From JAMXLO01 sp041487355 (GTDB lineage Bacteria > Pseudomonadota > Alphaproteobacteria > Acetobacterales > Acetobacteraceae), in contig JBGPND010000177.1 in the NCBI GenBank assembly GCA_041487355.1, forward strand, positions 1-11,130: a stretch of DNA of 11,130 bases, given 5' to 3'. This document shows, in pieces, positions 6,552 to 11,130 of the stretch (positions within the stretch are counted from its first letter, which is position 1; each line of letters starts with the position of its first letter). A program made the translations under genes and the position numbers. Below the pieces are notes generated by a model. That model saw only the letters and a program-made list of their open reading frames with translations, did not search any database and had not been told where the DNA came from.

Positions 6552-7079
6552 ATGCGGCACGTAGCGGCTCTTGCGCTGCTGCTGGCTGGTTGCGCCGCGC
6601 AACCGCGAACTGACGAGGGGAGGCGGGAGGCGTCGGTTCCCGTCGTGGCGCCGGCAGTGCAGCGAGCGCCCCGCCAGGTGATTCGCACCAACTGGAGCTT
6701 CGACGCCAGGAGCGACGAATGCGTCGCCGTCGCCGCATCCGGCCGGACATCGCTGCAGGTGACGGTCCGGCGGAACGCTCCGATTCGCATGACCGTCTCG
6801 CTGCCGGCATCTCTCCCACCCAACACGCACGCGCCGGTGGCATTGCGGTTCAACGGGCCAGCCGGGCACTGGCAAGTCAACGCCCAGCAGACGGCCAATC
6901 GTCAGCTCGCCGTCGCATTGGGATCCAATGATACCGCGCTCAGCCGCGTGCTTGTTCTGCTCAGCGGCGGTGTATTGGAGGTGGGAGAGCAAGAACAGGG
7001 GTTTCCCTCGCTTGGACTCGCACCGTCCGAAACGCCGGGACAACTCTGGTTCGACTGTGCCAGGAACAACATGATCTGA
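6552..7079 (+). CDS. Small predicted lipoprotein of unknown function
   Basis: 175-aa protein with a lipoprotein signal: MRHVAALALLLAGC, lipobox LAGC with lipidated Cys14. The residues after Cys are Ala-Ala, with no Asp at +2, so outer-membrane sorting is expected by the Lol rule known from enterobacteria. The mature part starts with a polar, Arg-rich, probably unstructured stretch. From about residue 40 it looks like a beta-rich domain (TNWSFDARSDECVAVAA ... QVTVRRNAPIRMTVSLP ... LWFDCARNNMI). Two further cysteines, one in each end segment, could form a disulfide. The W-x8-C-x-A start faintly recalls IalB-type beta-sandwich proteins, but I do not assign that family. The ATG is 3 nt after the OmpA copy 2 stop and has no Shine-Dalgarno of its own, so coupled translation is likely. 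A role beside the OmpA protein in the envelope is inference from position only. Confidence 0.8.
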   Translation: MRHVAALALLLAGCAAQPRTDEGRREASVPVVAPAVQRAPRQVIRTNWSFDARSDECVAVAASGRTSLQVTVRRNAPIRMTVSLPASLPPNTHAPVALRFNGPAGHWQVNAQQTANRQLAVALGSNDTALSRVLVLLSGGVLEVGEQEQGFPSLGLAPSETPGQLWFDCARNNMI

Positions 7080-7162
7080 CCGCGCACGAACGCCCCATCG
7101 TTCCGATCATGCACTGAAACCAAGTCGTAGCCTCTCGCGACTAAGTTGCGCGTCTCCCGGAC

Positions 7163-7166
7163 GGAG
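7163..7166 (+). promoter_or_regulatory. Ribosome binding site for the kinase GTG start
   Basis: GGAG lies 7 nt before the GTG at 7174. It decides the start of the hybrid kinase, together with the membrane anchor that begins about 18 residues later. Confidence 0.55.
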
Positions 7167-7173
7167 TGCCGCG

Positions 7174-10100
7174 GTGAACCGCGTCGTCAATTTCCTGGTC
7201 GCACCCCTGCGCCTGATCTCGCGTTCGGTCGCCTTGCTAGCGGCGGCGCTACTGCTGATCGGCGCGTGGGGCCTCACCGCGTTCCAGCAGACCGCGCAAG
7301 TCGAGCGCGATGCATTGAGCGGCCTGACCGTATCGGCGAGTGCCGTGGCGGCGGCGATCGACACGCCACTCGAGCACTTCGCCGACATGACGGACGGGTT
7401 TCGTGCAACCGACGTCCAGACGACCGACCGAGTCGCACTGACGTCTCGTCTGCTGCGGGTGCAGAGCACACTGCCATCAGCCGCCGCCGTGTTCGTGGTG
7501 GGCGCGACAGGCCAGTTGCTCGCGGCGACCGTGCCGTTTTCCCCGGGCGATGTCTCGGTGGGCGACGCCGACTGGTTCCGCCGCGCCACGGCCGACAACG
7601 CGATGCCGCTCGCGCTGCAGCGGGTGGATGCATGGCTGCGTCCCGGCCCATCCGCGGTGCTGACGCGTGTCCTGCGCGACGCATCGGGAAAGGCGGTGGC
7701 GTTGGTAGGCGCCGTCCTGCGAATCGAGGATCTGGCAAGGCTGATCGGCCGCACATGGCTCGGGCCCGATGTGAGCGTCGCGGTCGGCGGCCTGGCGGGC
7801 TCGCCGATCCTGGCGAGTCAGGAGGCCCAGGTCCCCCACCTGTTGCCCATCGACCAGGATGGATGGGGATGGGGCGCTCGGCTGATGACGGCACTCAGCC
7901 GTCTGTTGGGCATCCCCGGCCAGTTGTCGGTATCGGCGCCGCTCAGGACGGTCGACGTCACTGTGACCGCCAGCATGGATACCGCCCTCGCACTCCGCAG
8001 CCACTGGCTCGGCACGCGGGCCATCGGGATCCTCGGCGCATACCTGTTGGCGGTGTGGGTTACCTGCCTGGCGCTGGCCGTCTCCGTCAGCTCGAACGGC
8101 GAGCGCTCCGTTTCGGCCCCCACGGGTTTCGGCGCCGACTGGCAGATCGATCTCGACAAGCGAGGCTGTGTGGCGGCGACGTACGGCTATGCGCCGGACC
8201 GATTGCGCGAGGCCGGCGGACAAGGATTGCTGGCCGCCCTCGGACTGCCGCCGGCGGACGAGGCCGCGCGAAGTATCGCCGAGGCGCTGGAGGCGCGGGC
8301 GCGGCTCGACGCAATCCAGGTGCTGATCGCCACGGATGACGGGCAGGAACGTTTCCACCGGCTCAGCATCGACCCGCTGCCTGACGGACGCTTCGTCTGC
8401 GTCGGGCGCGATGTCACAGCCGAGGTCCGTCTGGCCGTGAGGGCGGAAGCCGAGGCGGCTTCCCGCCAGGCGGCGCAGGACGAGGCGGCATCGGTCGCCC
8501 GCGATCGCGACCGGGTGCTCATCGCCCTCGGCCATGACGTCCGCACGCCGATGAACTCCATCATGGGCATCTGCTCGCTGCTGCTCGACAGCGAGCTCGA
8601 GCAGGAGCAGCGCATCTGGCTCGAACGCATCAGGGCAAGCTGCGAGGCTCTGCTCGCCATGCTGAACGGTCTTCTCGAGATCGCCAGCGGCGAGGTCGGC
8701 GGAGCCGGGTTGCAGGTGGACGAAGTGGATGTGATCGGCCTGGTGCAGGAAGTGGCGGATACGCTGCTGCCGCAGGCGCGCGACAAGGGTCTGGAGCTGA
8801 AGACGCGGTATGACGATCTGCTGCGCGGTCATTGGCTGGTGGATCCGACGCGCCTGCGCCAGGTGCTGTTCAACCTCATCGGCAATGCCATCAAGTTCAC
8901 TGCCAGTGGCCACGTGGAGATACGCGCATCGGCGGCCGCCGACCCAGCCGGTCAGACATCGATCAAGCTCGCCGTGTCGGATACCGGTCCAGGCATCGCG
9001 CCCGAGGATCGCGCTCGCATCTTCGAGCGCTTCAAGCGTGGCAGCGGCCATGAGAATGCCGGGCATGAGGGCGTCGGCCTCGGCCTTGCGCTCTGCCGCG
9101 AAAACGCCGTCCTGATGGGCGGTGCGCTGACGGTGGAGAGCGCGCTCGCCGTCGGCAGCGAGTTCACCTGCGAATTTCCGACGGAACGGGTGTCGCAACC
9201 GGTGCACAACCAGCGCTTTGCCGGCCGCACCGCGCTGCTGGTGGGTGACGAAGACGCGAGGGCGCGCACCATCGCCAATCAGCTTGGCGATGCCGGTGTG
9301 ATGGTGGAGATGGCGCCTGACGGCTATCTCGGTCTTGCACTGGCGGAACGGATCGAGGCGCAGCGCGGTGCGCTCGACCTCGTCATCGTGCAAGGCAAGT
9401 TGACCGGCATGGCGACCGAGGTATTTGTGCTCCGACTGCGCGATACCGCGTTCGGCCGGCTTGCGGTCGTGATCTGGCTGGGTGAGGGGGGGACAACCGC
9501 CAAGGTGGATGCGGTCGTTCCAGCGCCGGCGGATCCGTATCAGGTGGCGTCGCTTGCGCAGCAACTGCTCGCCCAGCGATCGCCGTTCGAAGTGCTCGAA
9601 CCGATGGCATCCGCTCGGCGGGGCGGCCGTGTCCTCGTCGTGGAGGACGACAAGGTGAACCAGTCGCTGCTGGTTGCCGCGCTTTCGCGCCGGGGCTTCT
9701 CGGCATTCGTTGCCAATGACGGCGACGAGGCGGTGCGGCTGGCCAGCCGTAACAGCTTCGATGCGATCCTGATGGACATTCAGATGCCGGAGCGTGACGG
9801 GTTCGAAGCCACGCGCCGGATTCGCAGTTTGTGCGGCCGCGCATCGACGATACCGATCATCGCCCTGACCGGCCTGAAGGGGCCGATGATGCGCAAGCGC
9901 TGTGTCGAAGCGGGCTTCACCGCGGTGCTGGAGAAGCCGGTCAATCTCGATCGCCTGGGTGCGACGCTGCGCAGATGGATCCAAGGCGACGGTGGGACGA
10001 TGCGGCAGGGTCGCGACCCTGCGTCCGTGTCGGCGCCTGGCGAACAGCCGGTTCCGGGACCGCAGGATTATGCCGCTGACGTCTCGCAGATCTTCCTCGA

Positions 10101-10452
10101 GGAGATGGTGGCGGTGGTCGGCATCGAGCGAGCCCGGGCCTGCGTCGCCGACTTCGTGGCCGATGCCTCGGCGCGGTGCATGCGCCTCGGCGAGCTGCTG
10201 CCTGGCTGGGAATCCGGCGCGATCATACGGAACTGCGAGGAGATCAGCGGCCTGGCGGAAACCTGCGGGGCGATCGGTCTCGGCGAGGTGCTGGAGGAAG
10301 TCGCCGACGCCGTGACGCGCAATGACCGTTCCCGTGCCGAAGCGCTGATCGAGCGCCTGGAGAAGGTGACGTCACGTTTGGGTCCTGCGATGGCTGCCTG
10401 TCTCGACGATATCGCGCGCCGCTGGAACGGCCGTGGCAAAAGGGCGGCGTAG
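7174..10452 (+). CDS. Membrane-bound hybrid sensor histidine kinase: Cache-like sensor, PAS-like, HisKA, HATPase, degenerate REC, REC, Hpt-like
   Basis: Two-component sensor of 1092 aa in the inner membrane. TM1 is about 19-37. The periplasmic part (38-282) looks like a Cache sensor, with ...DWFRRA (133-138) in the usual place. TM2 is about 283-306. A PAS-like fold covers about 320-418, then a short coiled coil. In the kinase core the phosphorylated His454 lies in GHDVRTPMNSIMG, the N box is NLIGNAIKFT (Asn571), G1 is DTGPG (Asp603), and G2 is GVGLG (633-637). A first receiver (about 683-800) has lost the acceptor Asp (Gln740 in DLVIVQGKLTGM), one acidic pocket residue (Gly691) and the conserved Lys. 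A second receiver is complete: E824/D825, D868 in LMDIQMPERDG, T899, K921. The last about 120 residues resemble an Hpt bundle, but the His of H-x-L-K-G is Glu1022 (EEISG). The ligand and partner regulator are unknown; no response regulator gene adjoins it. Confidence 0.93.
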   Translation: MNRVVNFLVAPLRLISRSVALLAAALLLIGAWGLTAFQQTAQVERDALSGLTVSASAVAAAIDTPLEHFADMTDGFRATDVQTTDRVALTSRLLRVQSTLPSAAAVFVVGATGQLLAATVPFSPGDVSVGDADWFRRATADNAMPLALQRVDAWLRPGPSAVLTRVLRDASGKAVALVGAVLRIEDLARLIGRTWLGPDVSVAVGGLAGSPILASQEAQVPHLLPIDQDGWGWGARLMTALSRLLGIPGQLSVSAPLRTVDVTVTASMDTALALRSHWLGTRAIGILGAYLLAVWVTCLALAVSVSSNGERSVSAPTGFGADWQIDLDKRGCVAATYGYAPDRLREAGGQGLLAALGLPPADEAARSIAEALEARARLDAIQVLIATDDGQERFHRLSIDPLPDGRFVCVGRDVTAEVRLAVRAEAEAASRQAAQDEAASVARDRDRVLIALGHDVRTPMNSIMGICSLLLDSELEQEQRIWLERIRASCEALLAMLNGLLEIASGEVGGAGLQVDEVDVIGLVQEVADTLLPQARDKGLELKTRYDDLLRGHWLVDPTRLRQVLFNLIGNAIKFTASGHVEIRASAAADPAGQTSIKLAVSDTGPGIAPEDRARIFERFKRGSGHENAGHEGVGLGLALCRENAVLMGGALTVESALAVGSEFTCEFPTERVSQPVHNQRFAGRTALLVGDEDARARTIANQLGDAGVMVEMAPDGYLGLALAERIEAQRGALDLVIVQGKLTGMATEVFVLRLRDTAFGRLAVVIWLGEGGTTAKVDAVVPAPADPYQVASLAQQLLAQRSPFEVLEPMASARRGGRVLVVEDDKVNQSLLVAALSRRGFSAFVANDGDEAVRLASRNSFDAILMDIQMPERDGFEATRRIRSLCGRASTIPIIALTGLKGPMMRKRCVEAGFTAVLEKPVNLDRLGATLRRWIQGDGGTMRQGRDPASVSAPGEQPVPGPQDYAADVSQIFLEEMVAVVGIERARACVADFVADASARCMRLGELLPGWESGAIIRNCEEISGLAETCGAIGLGEVLEEVADAVTRNDRSRAEALIERLEKVTSRLGPAMAACLDDIARRWNGRGKRAA

Positions 10453-10493
10453 CGCAGGTCACACCGCCGAGCGCGGGTCCTGACTTGTAATCC

Positions 10494-10570
10494 GTCATTC
10501 CCGCGCAAGCGGGACCCAGAGCCCCCAGCGGGGACGGTGGCCCCTGGGTCCCCGCTTGCGCGGGGATGAC
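10494..10570. repeat. Palindromic GTCATTCCCGCG-type repeat, possible bidirectional terminator
   Basis: Left arm 10494-10519 (begins GTCATTCCCGCGCAAGCGGG) and right arm 10544-10570 (ends GCGCGGGGATGAC) are reverse complements apart from one mismatch and one extra base. Each arm holds its own small hairpin (CCCGC-GCAA-GCGGG on the left, CCCCGC-TTGC-GCGGGG on the right), and the 24-nt middle carries CCCC-AGC-GGGG. This GTCAT...ATGAC palindrome is a well-known kind of dispersed intergenic repeat in proteobacteria. It sits between two convergent genes, where such structures may block read-through from both sides. There is no T-tract, so termination is inference. Confidence 0.85.
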
Positions 10571-10635
10571 AATCTATTGAATCGGTCCGCCTATTTCGTC
10601 ACGCCCCGCGAAGCTTGTCCTCGCGTCCGGCGGTA

Positions 10636-11130
10636 TCACACCGACTGTGGCTGACGCACGCGCAGGCTGCTGAGCACCATCGCAATGCCGGCAAATGCGG
10701 CCGCCATGCCGATGGCGAGCCTGGTGCCCAGCTCGATCGCGTCCGGTCCGCCGTGAGTCAACCCGAACACCAGCGCCACCAGCGCGCTGCCCGTGGTCTG
10801 GCCGAGCAGCCGCGAGGTCGACAGCATGCCGCTGCCCGCGCCGGCACGATCCCGCGGTGCGCTGGCGATCATCAGACGGTTGTTGGGCGACTGGAAGAAA
10901 CCAAAGCCGATGCCGCACACGGCGAGCCGCCAGGCTACGTCGATCCGCGCCGGCGGTTCCGGCATGAACAGCACGAGCAGCAGACCCAGCGTCATCACCG
11001 CAAGACCGAACCCGCCGAGCAGACCCGCCGAGTACCGATCCGCCAGACGTCCGGCGATCGGTGCCATGATCACCAGCGCGGCCGGCCACGGCGTGATCAG
11101 CACGCCGATCTCGATCGGCGACAGGCCGCC
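10636..11130 (-). CDS. MFS transporter, DHA2-like drug efflux family, C-terminal 164 residues (runs off right edge)
   Basis: Proton-driven major facilitator superfamily permease of the inner membrane; only the C-terminal part is in the window. The frame stays open to the right edge (GGLSPIEIGVLITPWPAALV), so the Met at 11103 is internal. Hydrophobic helices are seen at WPAALVIMAPIAGRLADR (with the MFS loop G-R-L-A-D-R), LLGGFGLAVMTLGLLLVLFM, WRLAVCGIGFGFF, TTGSALVALVFGL and IGMAAAFAGIAMVL. The segment FFQSPNNRLMIASAPRDRAG with SGMLSTSRLLGQTTG is characteristic of DHA2 (EmrB/QacA-type, 14-helix) exporters. The substrate is unknown. It ends TGA at 10636-10638 and converges on the sensor kinase gene, with the palindromic repeat between. 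A role in efflux sensed by that kinase is not supported by anything in the sequence. Confidence 0.9.
   Translation of the reverse strand, partial: GGLSPIEIGVLITPWPAALVIMAPIAGRLADRYSAGLLGGFGLAVMTLGLLLVLFMPEPPARIDVAWRLAVCGIGFGFFQSPNNRLMIASAPRDRAGAGSGMLSTSRLLGQTTGSALVALVFGLTHGGPDAIELGTRLAIGMAAAFAGIAMVLSSLRVRQPQSV

Noticed and set aside
7088..7103. GAACG/CGTTC hairpin after the lipoprotein gene as a terminator
   Set aside because: Five base pairs, no T-tract; likely chance.
7477..9984. 835-codon minus-strand open frame opposite the sensor kinase
   Set aside because: The kinase frame carries unmistakable H, N, G1, G2 and receiver motifs. The antisense frame is His/Arg/Gln-rich, without motifs, and results from GC-rich third positions.

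Overview
The window is GC-rich, densely coded bacterial DNA. GTG starts, GTGA/short-gap gene junctions, Q-starting mature outer-membrane proteins with OmpA C-termini, and a large hybrid kinase point to a Gram-negative alphaproteobacterium. Rhodospirillales/Acetobacteraceae is my best guess from the style of the proteins, not proven. No phage, transposase, CRISPR or plasmid functions are visible.

Layout. Positions 1-2593 (minus strand) read as a leftward gene run: GNAT acetyltransferase (2593-2057), an N-formylglutamate amidohydrolase family enzyme (2046-1270), an interspersed 27-bp inverted repeat (1194-1265), an isochorismatase-type cysteine hydrolase (1166-495), and a fatty acid desaturase (498 to beyond the left edge) whose GTG start overlaps the previous stop. 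Divergent from this, with 21 bp between the start codons, is selA (2615-3985), followed after 1 nt by selC, the selenocysteine tRNA with UCA anticodon (3987-4079). The cell should therefore make selenoproteins; selB, selD and any selenoprotein gene are not in the window.

Positions 4258-7079 (plus strand) form an envelope cluster: two tandem paralogous OmpA-type proteins (signal peptide, beta-barrel, Ala/Pro linker, peptidoglycan-binding domain) separated by a strong intrinsic terminator, then a small lipoprotein 3 nt after the second. The OmpA pair share about 87% identity in the last 107 residues, but their barrels are clearly diverged. Next is a 1092-aa hybrid sensor kinase (7174-10452) with a periplasmic Cache-like sensor, a PAS-like domain, an intact kinase core, a degenerate receiver, an intact receiver and an Hpt-like tail that has lost its phosphohistidine. 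A GTCAT...ATGAC type palindromic repeat (10494-10570) separates it from a convergent MFS efflux transporter (C-terminal part only, running off the right edge).

I found no wholly new system. The items most worth a second look are the kinase's two degenerate relay domains, the back-to-back selA/selC junction, the crowded GNAT/selA divergent start region, and the uneven divergence of the OmpA twins.
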